52,965 nt of DNA from Flavobacterium psychrophilum. Its GTDB lineage: Bacteria > Bacteroidota > Bacteroidia > Flavobacteriales > Flavobacteriaceae. The notes under the pieces were generated by a model. It made no database searches. It was not told the DNA's origin and saw only the letters and a program-made list of their open reading frames with translations. The position numbers and the translations under genes are program-made. Of the stretch, positions 1 to 9,197 are shown in pieces; position 1 is the stretch's first letter, and every line of letters begins with the position of its first letter. The stretch is from assembly GCA_003243255.1 (NCBI GenBank), contig QFQM01000011.1, forward strand, positions 1 to 52,965. The letters run 5' to 3'.

Positions 1-1308
1 CCTGCTGAAGAGGCTAAAGCACCTGCTGCATCGGCAGAACTTCCTAAAGGTGTTGTGGTAGTTACCATGCCGCGCCTTAGCGATACCATGACTGAAGGTA
101 CAGTTGCAACCTGGCTTAAGAAAGAAGGTGATACTGTAAAAGAAGGTGATATCCTTGCGGAGATTGAAACAGATAAAGCGACCATGGAGTTTGAATCATT
201 CCATTCAGGTACGCTTCTTAAAATAGGAATCCAGGAAGGCCAGACAGCATCTGTAGACAGTATGCTTGCTATCATCGGTCCTGCCGGAACAGATGTTTCG
301 GGTATCGATGGTAAAGCAACGGCTCCTGCTGCTCCTGCAAAAGCGGAAGCTCCTGCTGAAGCTAAAAAAGAAGAGGCTGCTGCTCCACAACAGGCAGAAG
401 CTGCTCCTGCAACTAACGAAGATGGAAGGGTATTTGCTTCTCCACTTGCTCGTAAAATTGCTCAGGACAAAGGTGTTAACCTTAATCAGGTTAAAGGTTC
501 AGGTGAAAACGGACGTATCGTTAAGAAAGATATAGAAAACTTTACCCCTGCTGCCGCACAGTCTGCTGCTGCTTCGGCTCCGGCACAATCGGCTGCGGCT
601 CCTGCTGCTTATGCTCCGGTGGGTGAAGTTGCGACTGAAGAAGTGAAAAACAACCAGATGCGTAAAACTATCGCGCGTCGTCTGGCTGAGTCTAAATTCA
701 CTGCTCCTGAATACAGCCTAACTATTGAACTTGATATGGATAATGCTATCGCAAGCCGTAATGTTATCAATGCGGTGCCTGATACTAAAGTTTCATTCAA
801 CGATATGGTAATCAAAGCAAGTGCAATGGCGCTTCGCAAACATCCGCAGGTTAATACTCATTGGAAAGAGGATGTAACCGTATATAACAAACACATCAGT
901 ATTGGTGTTGCTGTTGCAGTAGAAGATGGACTTGTAGTGCCTGTAGTTAAGTTTACAGATCATTTGAGCCTTTCTCAAATTGGCGGTGCTGTTAAAGATC
1001 TTGCCGGTAAAGCAAGAAACAAAAAGCTTACTCCTGCCGAAATGGACGGAAGTACGTTTACCGTTTCTAACTTAGGTATGTTTGGTATTCAGGAGTTTAC
1101 ATCTATTATCAACCAGCCGAACTCAGCGATCCTTTCAGTAGGTGCTATCGTTCAGAAACCGGTTGTTAAGAATGGACAGATTGTAGTGGGTAACACTATG
1201 ACTGTTACGCTTACTTGCGACCATCGTACAATTGATGGTGCTACAGGAGCTCAGTTCCTGCAGACGCTTAAACAATATATTGAGAATCCGGTTACTATGC
1301 TGGCATAA
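1..1308 (+). CDS. pdhC: Pyruvate dehydrogenase E2 (dihydrolipoamide acetyltransferase), 5' partial
   Basis: This is the acetyltransferase core of the pyruvate dehydrogenase complex, which moves the acetyl group from lipoyl-lysine to CoA. The frame is open from base 1, so the gene starts outside the window. The visible part holds a lipoyl domain with lipoyl lysine in ETDKATME, an Ala/Pro-rich linker, a peripheral-subunit-binding domain (ASPLARKIA to GRIVKKDIENF), a second Ala/Pro linker, and the catalytic domain ending in the DHRTIDG active-site motif. The Ala/Pro stretch right at the left edge looks like an interdomain linker, so at least one more lipoyl domain probably lies upstream. A strong terminator follows. 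The family is clear; pyruvate rather than 2-oxoglutarate as substrate is inferred from the multi-lipoyl architecture. Confidence 0.93.
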   Translation, partial: PAEEAKAPAASAELPKGVVVVTMPRLSDTMTEGTVATWLKKEGDTVKEGDILAEIETDKATMEFESFHSGTLLKIGIQEGQTASVDSMLAIIGPAGTDVSGIDGKATAPAAPAKAEAPAEAKKEEAAAPQQAEAAPATNEDGRVFASPLARKIAQDKGVNLNQVKGSGENGRIVKKDIENFTPAAAQSAAASAPAQSAAAPAAYAPVGEVATEEVKNNQMRKTIARRLAESKFTAPEYSLTIELDMDNAIASRNVINAVPDTKVSFNDMVIKASAMALRKHPQVNTHWKEDVTVYNKHISIGVAVAVEDGLVVPVVKFTDHLSLSQIGGAVKDLAGKARNKKLTPAEMDGSTFTVSNLGMFGIQEFTSIINQPNSAILSVGAIVQKPVVKNGQIVVGNTMTVTLTCDHRTIDGATGAQFLQTLKQYIENPVTMLA

Positions 1309-1334
1309 TTGCCGGTTCCGGTTTAAAATAATAG

Positions 1335-1363
1335 CCGCCCTGAAGCAATTCGGGGCGGTTTTT
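1335..1363 (+). terminator. Rho-independent terminator after E2 gene
   Basis: A 10-bp stem (CCGCCCTGAA pairing with TTCGGGGCGG, including one G-T pair) closes a GCAA tetraloop and is followed by a T-rich run. It lies 27 bases after the E2 stop. Confidence 0.9.
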
Positions 1364-1436
1364 GTTTGTATCAATGTCATAGTTTAGTTCTCAAACGCTA
1401 TTTTTTCTTATTTTAGCTGAATACAAAAGACAAAAC

Positions 1437-2393
1437 ATGAAAAAACTTATATATGTTTCCCTTTTATCTTTGGGATGCATTGGTATGGTATCTGCCCAAA
1501 AAAAGAAACCTGCCACACAGCCTTACACGGTGGAAGAAAAATCGGTAGCGGCAACGCTTAAATTCCTTACTTCGGATGATCTTAAAGGGCGTGAGCCGGG
1601 TACTCCTGAGATGGAAATGGCAGCCCGTTATCTTGAGGATGTGCTTCAGAAAAATGGCATTAAACCTTATTTTATGACCTATAGGGATACACTTTCTAAT
1701 ATGAATGTGCCTGCTTACAACATTGTTGGTATGCTGGAAGGTACCGACCCAAAACTGAAAAAAGAGTTTGTGGTTATAGGTGCGCATTATGATCATATTG
1801 GCCTTGCAGAGACTGCAGTGAATGGTGATAATATTTATAATGGGGCAGACGATAATGCTACCGGTACCACTACCGTTGCTGAACTGGTTAATTACTTTGG
1901 TAAGGCTAAAACGAATAAGCGTAGTATTTTGTTCTGCTTTTTCTCCGGTGAAGAAAAAGGTCTGCTTGGTTCAAAACATCTTGCTGCAAAGCTGAAACAG
2001 CAAAACTTTCCTATCTACACCATGCTCAACTTCGAAATGACCGGTGTTGCATTGGGAGGTGATTTGTTAGCATACCTGACAGGTTACGGGCGCAGTAATA
2101 TGGCTGATAAGTTAAATGAATACGCCGGCAAAAAGATAATAGGTTCAAATGCTTTTGAGATGCAATACCAGTTGTTCAGGGCATCGGATAATTATCCGTT
2201 TTGGCAGGAATTTAATATTCCGGCACATACATTAAGCACTACTGAAATGACAACTTTTAAGTTTTATCATCAGTTAGGTGATGAATTTGAACAGATGGAC
2301 ACTAAACATATGACTGATTTTATTCAGCAGATGATACCCGTTGTTGAAAAGACAGTAAATGCTCCAACGCAAGAAATTGTATTAAAGAAATAA
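1437..2393 (+). CDS. M28 family zinc aminopeptidase, secreted
   Basis: A 318-residue exported metallopeptidase that probably trims N-terminal residues from peptides in the periplasm or outside the cell. Residues 1-20 form a signal peptide ending in VSA before Gln-21. The M28 metal ligands can be followed in order: His in GAHYDH (about 117), Asp in GADDN (about 138), the Glu pair in SGEE (about 172), Glu in NFEMTG where many relatives have Asp, and a late His in FYHQLGDE. ATG 1437 fits the signal peptide. The next gene's ATG shares one base with this stop codon, so the two are probably co-transcribed. The substrate cannot be read from the sequence. Confidence 0.88.
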   Translation: MKKLIYVSLLSLGCIGMVSAQKKKPATQPYTVEEKSVAATLKFLTSDDLKGREPGTPEMEMAARYLEDVLQKNGIKPYFMTYRDTLSNMNVPAYNIVGMLEGTDPKLKKEFVVIGAHYDHIGLAETAVNGDNIYNGADDNATGTTTVAELVNYFGKAKTNKRSILFCFFSGEEKGLLGSKHLAAKLKQQNFPIYTMLNFEMTGVALGGDLLAYLTGYGRSNMADKLNEYAGKKIIGSNAFEMQYQLFRASDNYPFWQEFNIPAHTLSTTEMTTFKFYHQLGDEFEQMDTKHMTDFIQQMIPVVEKTVNAPTQEIVLKK

Positions 2394-3070
2394 TGAAGAA
2401 TATAATAATAACCGGAACGAGCAGGGGGATAGGCTATGAGCTTGCCCTTCAGTTTGCCAAAGCCGGACACAACGTGCTTGCGATATCAAGAAAGATACCT
2501 GAAGCATTGATTGAAAACCAGAATATTGCCTGCCTGAAGATAGACCTGGCTTCCGGTGAAGGATTAGAGCGTATCTCTGATTTTATAGATAAAACATGGA
2601 AAAAAGTTGATATCGTTATTCATAATGCGGGAGCTCTTATACTAAAACCGTTTACACAGATTACTGCCGAAGAGTTTGAGTATATCTACAAGGTAAATGT
2701 ATTTGGTGTTGCCGCTCTTAACAGGGTTGTGCTGCCTTATATGCCAAAAGGAAGTCATGTAGTAACAATCAGCAGTATGGGAGGTGTTCAGGGTACTATG
2801 AAATTCGCAGGACTTTCGGCATACAGTTCCAGTAAGGGTGCAGTGATTACGCTGAGTGAGCTGTTGGCTGAAGAATACCGTGAGCAGGGAGTTGCTTTTA
2901 ATGTACTGGCGCTTGGAGCTGTAAATACCGAGATGCTTCAGGAAGCGTTCCCTGGTTATGAGGCTCCGCTTTCACCTAAACAGATGAGTGATTATATCTA
3001 TAATTTTGCCCTGACAGGTAATACCTATTTTAATGGTAAGGTATTACAGGTTTCAAGTACTACGCCTTAA
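2393..3070 (+). CDS. Short-chain dehydrogenase/reductase (SDR)
   Basis: A 225-residue cytoplasmic NAD(P)-dependent oxidoreductase of the classical SDR family. The nucleotide-binding motif TGTSRGIG is near residue 8, NAG is at about 78, the catalytic Ser lies in ISSMGG, and the YxxxK pair is YSSSK (about 145-149). It is shorter than the usual 240-260 residues because the C-terminal substrate loop is reduced. The ATG overlaps the upstream peptidase stop by one base, and the SprT-like gene starts three bases after this stop, so the three probably form one operon. The substrate is unknown. Confidence 0.88.
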   Translation: MKNIIITGTSRGIGYELALQFAKAGHNVLAISRKIPEALIENQNIACLKIDLASGEGLERISDFIDKTWKKVDIVIHNAGALILKPFTQITAEEFEYIYKVNVFGVAALNRVVLPYMPKGSHVVTISSMGGVQGTMKFAGLSAYSSSKGAVITLSELLAEEYREQGVAFNVLALGAVNTEMLQEAFPGYEAPLSPKQMSDYIYNFALTGNTYFNGKVLQVSSTTP

Positions 3071-3073
3071 TAC

Positions 3074-3670
3074 GTGAAACATATACTCGATCCATATTTG
3101 CCCGAACATGCTACCGATGCAGCTTTTGAGCTGATTAAGATGTATGGGGTAAACCTGAAGATAGTGAACGAACGTGTAACGCGTCATGGCGATTACAGGC
3201 GGGATCATAATGGGTTGCACCAGATAACGGTAAACGCAAGTCTGAATAAATACCGTTTCCTGATTACACTGATACACGAGATTGCACACCTGGCTGCTTT
3301 TGAGAAGTATGGAAGGAATATAAAACCGCATGGCGATGAGTGGAAGAGTACTTTTCAAAAATTGATGGTACCTTTTATCAGGCCAGATGTTTTTCCGAAT
3401 CAGTTGTTGCCATTGCTGGCAAGGCATTTCAGGAATCCGAAGGCAAGCAGCGATACCGATGCGACCCTCGCAATTGCGTTAAAACAATTTGATGAAAGGT
3501 CGGAAAAGAATTATATATTTGAAATTCCTTATGGAAGCCATTTCAGGATTCATAATGGTAAGATATTCAGGAAAGGAGCCCAAAGGGTAAAGCGTTTTGA
3601 ATGTCTGGAAGTCAGTACAGGGCGGATATATCTGTTTAATCCTAATGCCGAAGTTGAACTCCTGCCATAG
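3074..3670 (+). CDS. SprT-like zinc metalloprotease-fold protein
   Basis: A 198-residue protein with the SprT-like zincin motif HEIAHLAAF (about residues 70-78) and a further His in NIKPHGDEWK, the arrangement that binds zinc in SprT/Spartan-type proteins. Eukaryotic Spartan cleaves DNA-protein crosslinks; the role of the bacterial members is poorly defined, so no substrate is assigned. The GTG at 3074 is the only sensible start, since the conserved-looking N-terminus begins directly there. Only three bases separate it from the SDR stop, which suggests co-transcription. The basic C-terminal half is consistent with nucleic-acid contact, but this is inference. Confidence 0.82.
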   Translation: MKHILDPYLPEHATDAAFELIKMYGVNLKIVNERVTRHGDYRRDHNGLHQITVNASLNKYRFLITLIHEIAHLAAFEKYGRNIKPHGDEWKSTFQKLMVPFIRPDVFPNQLLPLLARHFRNPKASSDTDATLAIALKQFDERSEKNYIFEIPYGSHFRIHNGKIFRKGAQRVKRFECLEVSTGRIYLFNPNAEVELLP

Positions 3671-3748
3671 TGTGTTAAATGAAAATTAAACGGCTTTGAT
3701 TTATGCTTATTAAGTAGAATCTTTACTTAAGGAAATAAAACCAAGAAG

Positions 3749-4825
3749 ATGAACAAAAATTATTATGCGGTATTGATGGCGGGTGGTGTTGGCTCGCGCT
3801 TCTGGCCGGTAAGCACTACACAGTTTCCTAAACAGTTTCATGATATGCTGGGTACGGGAGAAACACTTATCCAGAAAACCTTCAGCAGGCTTACTAAGCT
3901 TATTCCGCAGGAAAATATTCTTGTACTCACTAACGAAATCTATAATGATATTGTACTGGAGCAATTACCGCAGCTATGTGCCGAACAGGTTGTGCTGGAG
4001 CCGGCTATGCGAAATACCGCTCCCTGTATTCTTTATGCTACACTTAAGATAAAAAAACTAAATCCGGATGCACTGATGGTGGTTGCACCAACAGATCACT
4101 GGATTGAAGATGAGGATGCTTTTATCCAAAACCTTCAGAGTGCTTTTGATTGTGCAGGTAAAGAAGAAGTATTGATGACTCTTGGTATAAAACCTACTTT
4201 TCCAAATACCGGCTATGGCTATATTGAATATGATACTACTGCTAACAGGCAAATTAAAAAGGTAGCACAGTTTAGGGAAAAACCTGATTATACAACTGCT
4301 AAATCTTTTTTAGAACAAGGTAATTTCCTATGGAATGCCGGGATATTCATATGGAGTGTAAAATCGGTTATAAATGCTTTTACGAAATTCCAACCCGATA
4401 TGTTTGCGCTTTTCATGGATGGGTATGATACTTTTAATACTGCAGAAGAAAAGGATTTCATTGAGGATAATTACGTAAAGAGCAGCAATATCTCAATTGA
4501 CTACGCTGTTATGGAAAAAGCATCAAATGTGTATGTGCTTCCCGCTGAGTTTGACTGGAATGACCTTGGTACATGGGGATCACTTCACGATAAGCTTGAT
4601 AAGGATGAAAACAATAATGCTGTAGTAAACGCAAGGGTGTTTATTGAAAACGCTACAAACAATATTATTAGGACTGATAAAGGCAAAACGGTTATTGTTG
4701 ACGGCCTTAATAATTACATTGTAGTAGATAAAGAAGATATATTGCTCATATATCCAAAAGAAAAAGAACAGGAAATAAAAAAGATTACTGAAATCGTTAC
4801 GTTGGCTGCTAAAAAGGTGGAGTAA
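3749..4825 (+). CDS. manC: Mannose-1-phosphate guanylyltransferase
   Basis: A 358-residue cytoplasmic nucleotidyltransferase that makes GDP-mannose from GTP and mannose-1-phosphate for glycan synthesis. The N-terminal signature LMAGGVGSRFWP is at about residues 9-20 and is followed by FPKQF, the binding motif typical of mannose-1-P guanylyltransferases. Later come VVAPTDHWI, NTGYGYIEY, EKP and FDWNDLGTWGSL. The length matches single-domain enzymes that lack the isomerase domain of bifunctional ManC. It stands alone between the SprT-like gene and a large secreted protein. Its product could supply the mannosyl glycan pathways suggested by the GT2, flippase and GH130 genes elsewhere in the window. 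Confidence 0.93.
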   Translation: MNKNYYAVLMAGGVGSRFWPVSTTQFPKQFHDMLGTGETLIQKTFSRLTKLIPQENILVLTNEIYNDIVLEQLPQLCAEQVVLEPAMRNTAPCILYATLKIKKLNPDALMVVAPTDHWIEDEDAFIQNLQSAFDCAGKEEVLMTLGIKPTFPNTGYGYIEYDTTANRQIKKVAQFREKPDYTTAKSFLEQGNFLWNAGIFIWSVKSVINAFTKFQPDMFALFMDGYDTFNTAEEKDFIEDNYVKSSNISIDYAVMEKASNVYVLPAEFDWNDLGTWGSLHDKLDKDENNNAVVNARVFIENATNNIIRTDKGKTVIVDGLNNYIVVDKEDILLIYPKEKEQEIKKITEIVTLAAKKVE

Positions 4826-4910
4826 ATGTAAGATTTTATGTTAAAATTTGTAGGCTTGGTTTAGGTGTGTAAAGAAATGAATATCTTTAGTGTACTTAAA
4901 CTAAACCAAC

Positions 4911-7900
4911 ATGACCGAAAAATTACCTCGCAGCAGGGTATTACTCAGTGTAATAGCCTTGTTTTTTTCGTTACACGTATTTTCGCAATTACCTGCATTC
5001 AGCTTTACGGTCACTAAAGTCGATCAGACCTGTCTTAATAACGGGGTGCTTAATTTTGCTGTGTCAGGTTTGCAGCCGGGTGCTACGGTTACATATGCTG
5101 TTTATTTGCTTCCGGATACTACAAATGCTGTAATAACTACAACAAATACAAATGTTCCCGGGCGCGCAGCGGGAAACTACACTATTATTGCCACACAGTC
5201 GCTTAATGGGCAAACCAGTACGAATACCCAAAATATTACGATTAATAATCTTATTATTCCGCTTACTTACTCTTTTGGGCATACTCCTGTGCGTTGTGGT
5301 AATGATGGTGTCATCACGCTAAATGTTACATCAGGTTATCCGGCGACTTATGAAACTATAGCCGGTCCGGTCATCAAGCCACCTCAGGCATCAAATGTCC
5401 TTACAGGTCTTCCGCCCGGATTATATTCGGTAAGGGTAACTGATACCTGTGGCGAGGCTGAAGTTGTAAGTATTACAGTAACACAGGCTACTACCGGAAT
5501 AATAATATTAGACCCTAATTTTGAAACTCCTCAACTTCCGGGTTGTAATTCCATTACAGTTAGTAATCCTATAGGGGCAAATACTCCTAATATCGTGTTT
5601 TATCCTGTTACTGTTCAGTATACTATTATACCCCCGGGAGGAGGAACCCCTATTGTTATAACAGTTCCGAATGTGACAGATGGAGATCTGGATGTTGATC
5701 TTCCATATTATAATAATCAGCAATATTCGTACAGTATTAAAATTACAGATGCATGCGGTAATGTATTTACAAAAAACAGCATGACGATAAACCAAAGCTT
5801 TGGTGCTTTGGTTCAAGATGATTATGAAGGGTGTGGGAATAACTTTTTTTTCTTTCAGGTTAATAATTTTGTAGGGCCTGTTAATGTAAATTTCACTAAT
5901 AGCCCTCCGGGATTTGTACCGGGTGCGCTTAACATTAATCATCCTACCTTTTCAGTACCTCTTATTCAATATGGTGGAAATGGAGCCTACGTTCCTGAGG
6001 GAGATTATACTGCGGTGCTTACGGATGGCTGTGGCAGGGTTACTACATTAAACTTTACCATTGATGATGAAGAACTGGATGAACCTACAGTTAGTGGAGA
6101 TATGGTTTCTTGTGAAGGAGATGGAACGATAGGTATTGCTTTTCCGGATCGTGATGTAGCCAGTGTAATACTTACCTCAGCTCCGACGGGCTTTCCGGGG
6201 CCTTTTCCTTTAGATGTTAGTGCTGGAATTAATGCTGAAGGTATTTTTGAAATTGTTGATCTAATACCAGGGACTTATGTTTTTTTAGTTACGGATGAAT
6301 GTGGAAATGAATATGAGGTTACCAGGGAAATCACATCCGGAGCAGGTTCAGACAATATTACTGTCTTACACCGTTCAGGGTGCGAATTAGGGTTTGGTTC
6401 TGTAAGGATTGCCAGCGGACTGGGTTTGAGCGGTCTAGTAATTACTGCAGCACCAGCTGCTTTTACAGAAACCCTGCCATTTAATGCATTGGCCTATAAG
6501 GCACCTGACGATCGTTTTTACATGAATTCCTTACCGGCCGGAAGTTATACTGTTCAGGGAACAAATATTTGTGGACAACTGCTTACCCATACTTTTACCG
6601 TAACAGGTTATGGTGTGTCGGTTAATACTGTAGATGTTATAAAACATTGTGGTTCTTTCGATATCTTTTTGCAGCACATTAGCAATGGAAATTATGTGCC
6701 AACCTATTACCTGCAACGATTTGATCCGGTTACAGGAAACTGGGAAAATCCTCTAAACGGAACAGACTATATCGAAGGCACACCTGTAAATTCTTTGAAT
6801 TCAATTCCGCTAACTAATAACCAGACAACTTTAAGTCTTGCCTATACAGGGGATTTTAGGGTACTAAAGACTTTTTTTATATATGATAATGCTAGTGTAG
6901 CCAACATTCGTTGTTTTCATGTCCTTCATACTTTTAGTTTTGGTGATGGCCCTGAAATTATTGATGCCTATAGCTTTCCGTGTGCCGGAGGTTTGACAGA
7001 AGTTGCCGTAATCGCTGAAGGAGTGCCACCGTTGACCTATAGCATTACCTCTAAAGAAGGCCAGCCATTTGTTGTGAATAATGGAGAATCTAACCTTTTT
7101 ACAGGGCTTGAGAGTGCAACATATAATTTCAGGGTGACAGATATTTGTGGAAACATCAGGAATATATTATTAGATATTGATGCATTAGAGCCTATCGCTA
7201 TTCTGGCTGAAGGCTTTTGTGAGGGGGAAGATAGCAGGCTATTCGTTCCGGAATTTACTTTCCTTGAATATAAATGGTACAAAGATGGCGCGCCCGGAAC
7301 GGTGTTGAGTACTACCGGTACACTTAATTTTCCGGATTATGAGTCAGCTACCGATGCGGGCGTATATCACCTGAGTGTTACAAGTGATAATCCCCTATCA
7401 TGTATGAATCAGGAATTAAGTTTTTCGTTATTGGAAAATACATTGCCTGATGCCGGTGATGATATGATGGCTCAGTTTTGTAATGATGGTGAAGCAACAG
7501 ATTTGAGAGATTTTCTTGCAGATGGAATCGCTACAAACGGTGTCTGGGAAGATGTGAGTAATACAGGTATGTTAACGAATAATACGCTAACAACGACAGG
7601 ATTACCTGAGGGTACTTATCAGTTCAGGTATGTTGTGTCGGGTTTATGTAATCTTTCAGATGAAGCAATACTCACTCTTGAAGTAAAAAACATACCGCAG
7701 GCTCCTTCAATCAATACTTTAACGCCGGTTTGTGAAGGTGGCGATTTACAATTAGAAACGACGGTAGTTGCAGGAGTTACTTATGAATGGAAGGGGCCTA
7801 ACGGCTTTACTTCTGCTGATGAATCGATTGTAATAGCAGCAGTCACACAACAAAATGCAGGTGTCTATACGCTAACTGCCACAAGTAACGGCTGTACTTC

Positions 7901-9152
7901 TGTAGAGAGTAGTGTAAATGTGGTAATTAATCCATTGCCAAGAGCAGGTGAGGACGCACTTATACCTCTTTGTAATGAGGGTAATTCTGTTGATCTTACC
8001 AATTATTTGTCCGGAGCTTTCGATACTGATGGAGTGTGGGAAGACGTTAACGCTTCAGGAGCATTAACGGGAAATGCATTTGCAATAGATGGAATTGCTG
8101 AAGGTACATATCAGTTTAGATATCTGGTTACAAATGTTTGTAATGATACAGATGAGGCTATAATCGAAATACAGCTTAAAGATATACCGGATGCTCCTGT
8201 ATTGAACCCTGTGGACGCAGTATGTGAGGGGACAGATGTACAGCTTTCGGCTGAACCTGTTGCAAATGCGACATATCAGTGGACGGGTCCTAACGGATTT
8301 ACTTCAGCAGAGCAAAATCCTCTTATTGCTGCTGCCGTTCCGCTTGCAAGTGGAGATTATTCATTGAGTGTATTGGTAAACGGATGTACATCTGCCGTAA
8401 CAACTGTACCTGTAACAGTAAATGCGCTGCCGCAATTCACTGTTGAAGGCAATACAGTGTTATGTGAGGGACAAACTTCGCTGCTTACTGTTATGCCGGG
8501 TAATTTTAATGGAGCAACGGCTTCTTACCAATGGTACCTTGAAGGAAATCTTCTTACTGATAACGGTTTAGCTTTACCGATATCCGGAATAGGGAATTAT
8601 GAAGTTATCGTAACTAATGCAGATTGTACATCAAACCGTGAAATAACAGTAGTAGTGAATGATAATCCGTTCGAACTTGAATTGGGTTCAGGATGTATGA
8701 ATTATGATTATATGCTATGGATAGAAAATATCACCGAGATCAGTGGGGCGACAGTTGTGTGGACAGGCCCTCAGAATTTTACCTTTACCGGTCTTCAGGC
8801 AAATATTACCAATAGGCCAGCGGGGGATTATACTGCTACAGTAACCAATGATGAAGGCTGTACGGCTGTTGCTACAATAACAATTGACAATACATCATGT
8901 ATTATTCCCAAAGGGGTTTCGCCTAACGGAGATGGCCTGAATGATACTTTTGATCTTTCTAACCTTGATGTTATTGAGCTGAAAATATTCAACAGGTACG
9001 GACTTAAAGTATATGAAGCTCATAACTACCTTAATGAATGGCATGGTCAGTCGGATAAAGGTACACTGCCAACCGCTACTTATTATTATATAATAACTCT
9101 TTCGGAAGGGAAACAGGTTACTGGCTGGGTTTACCTTCAGAGGGAAGAATAA
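4911..9152 (+). CDS. Large T9SS type B-sorted secreted/adhesin-like protein with Ig-like repeats
   Basis: A 1413-residue exported protein. A signal peptide ends near residue 25 (VFSQ). The body is Thr/Asn/Gly-rich beta-sandwich sequence. The first half has SprB-like modules with recurring VTDTCG-type cysteine motifs. The second half has PKD/Ig-like modules, including a unit of about 163-165 residues that starts near residues 843 and 1006 (LPDAGDD, LPRAGED, then GVWEDV, EGTYQFRY, CEG, GPNGFTSA). A related start occurs near 1171. The last 85 residues are a CHU_C / type B sorting domain (SPNGDGLNDTF, IFNRYG), which directs secretion through T9SS. A role in gliding adhesion or surface binding is inferred, not shown. 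Confidence 0.88.
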   Translation: MTEKLPRSRVLLSVIALFFSLHVFSQLPAFSFTVTKVDQTCLNNGVLNFAVSGLQPGATVTYAVYLLPDTTNAVITTTNTNVPGRAAGNYTIIATQSLNGQTSTNTQNITINNLIIPLTYSFGHTPVRCGNDGVITLNVTSGYPATYETIAGPVIKPPQASNVLTGLPPGLYSVRVTDTCGEAEVVSITVTQATTGIIILDPNFETPQLPGCNSITVSNPIGANTPNIVFYPVTVQYTIIPPGGGTPIVITVPNVTDGDLDVDLPYYNNQQYSYSIKITDACGNVFTKNSMTINQSFGALVQDDYEGCGNNFFFFQVNNFVGPVNVNFTNSPPGFVPGALNINHPTFSVPLIQYGGNGAYVPEGDYTAVLTDGCGRVTTLNFTIDDEELDEPTVSGDMVSCEGDGTIGIAFPDRDVASVILTSAPTGFPGPFPLDVSAGINAEGIFEIVDLIPGTYVFLVTDECGNEYEVTREITSGAGSDNITVLHRSGCELGFGSVRIASGLGLSGLVITAAPAAFTETLPFNALAYKAPDDRFYMNSLPAGSYTVQGTNICGQLLTHTFTVTGYGVSVNTVDVIKHCGSFDIFLQHISNGNYVPTYYLQRFDPVTGNWENPLNGTDYIEGTPVNSLNSIPLTNNQTTLSLAYTGDFRVLKTFFIYDNASVANIRCFHVLHTFSFGDGPEIIDAYSFPCAGGLTEVAVIAEGVPPLTYSITSKEGQPFVVNNGESNLFTGLESATYNFRVTDICGNIRNILLDIDALEPIAILAEGFCEGEDSRLFVPEFTFLEYKWYKDGAPGTVLSTTGTLNFPDYESATDAGVYHLSVTSDNPLSCMNQELSFSLLENTLPDAGDDMMAQFCNDGEATDLRDFLADGIATNGVWEDVSNTGMLTNNTLTTTGLPEGTYQFRYVVSGLCNLSDEAILTLEVKNIPQAPSINTLTPVCEGGDLQLETTVVAGVTYEWKGPNGFTSADESIVIAAVTQQNAGVYTLTATSNGCTSVESSVNVVINPLPRAGEDALIPLCNEGNSVDLTNYLSGAFDTDGVWEDVNASGALTGNAFAIDGIAEGTYQFRYLVTNVCNDTDEAIIEIQLKDIPDAPVLNPVDAVCEGTDVQLSAEPVANATYQWTGPNGFTSAEQNPLIAAAVPLASGDYSLSVLVNGCTSAVTTVPVTVNALPQFTVEGNTVLCEGQTSLLTVMPGNFNGATASYQWYLEGNLLTDNGLALPISGIGNYEVIVTNADCTSNREITVVVNDNPFELELGSGCMNYDYMLWIENITEISGATVVWTGPQNFTFTGLQANITNRPAGDYTATVTNDEGCTAVATITIDNTSCIIPKGVSPNGDGLNDTFDLSNLDVIELKIFNRYGLKVYEAHNYLNEWHGQSDKGTLPTATYYYIITLSEGKQVTGWVYLQREE

Positions 9153-9170
9153 TGTAATGATAACAAAAAA

Positions 9171-9197
9171 GCGCTTAGATATCCTAAGCGCTTTTTT
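9171..9197. terminator. Bidirectional terminator between the T9SS gene and mlaF
   Basis: A perfect 8-bp stem (GCGCTTAG / CTAAGCGC) with a 5-base loop is flanked by A6 on one side and T7 on the other. It can therefore end transcription of both converging genes. Confidence 0.92.

Noticed and set aside
5508..5942. Minus-strand frames within the large T9SS gene
   Set aside because: Shadows of a long, repetitive coding gene with no motif or start context.
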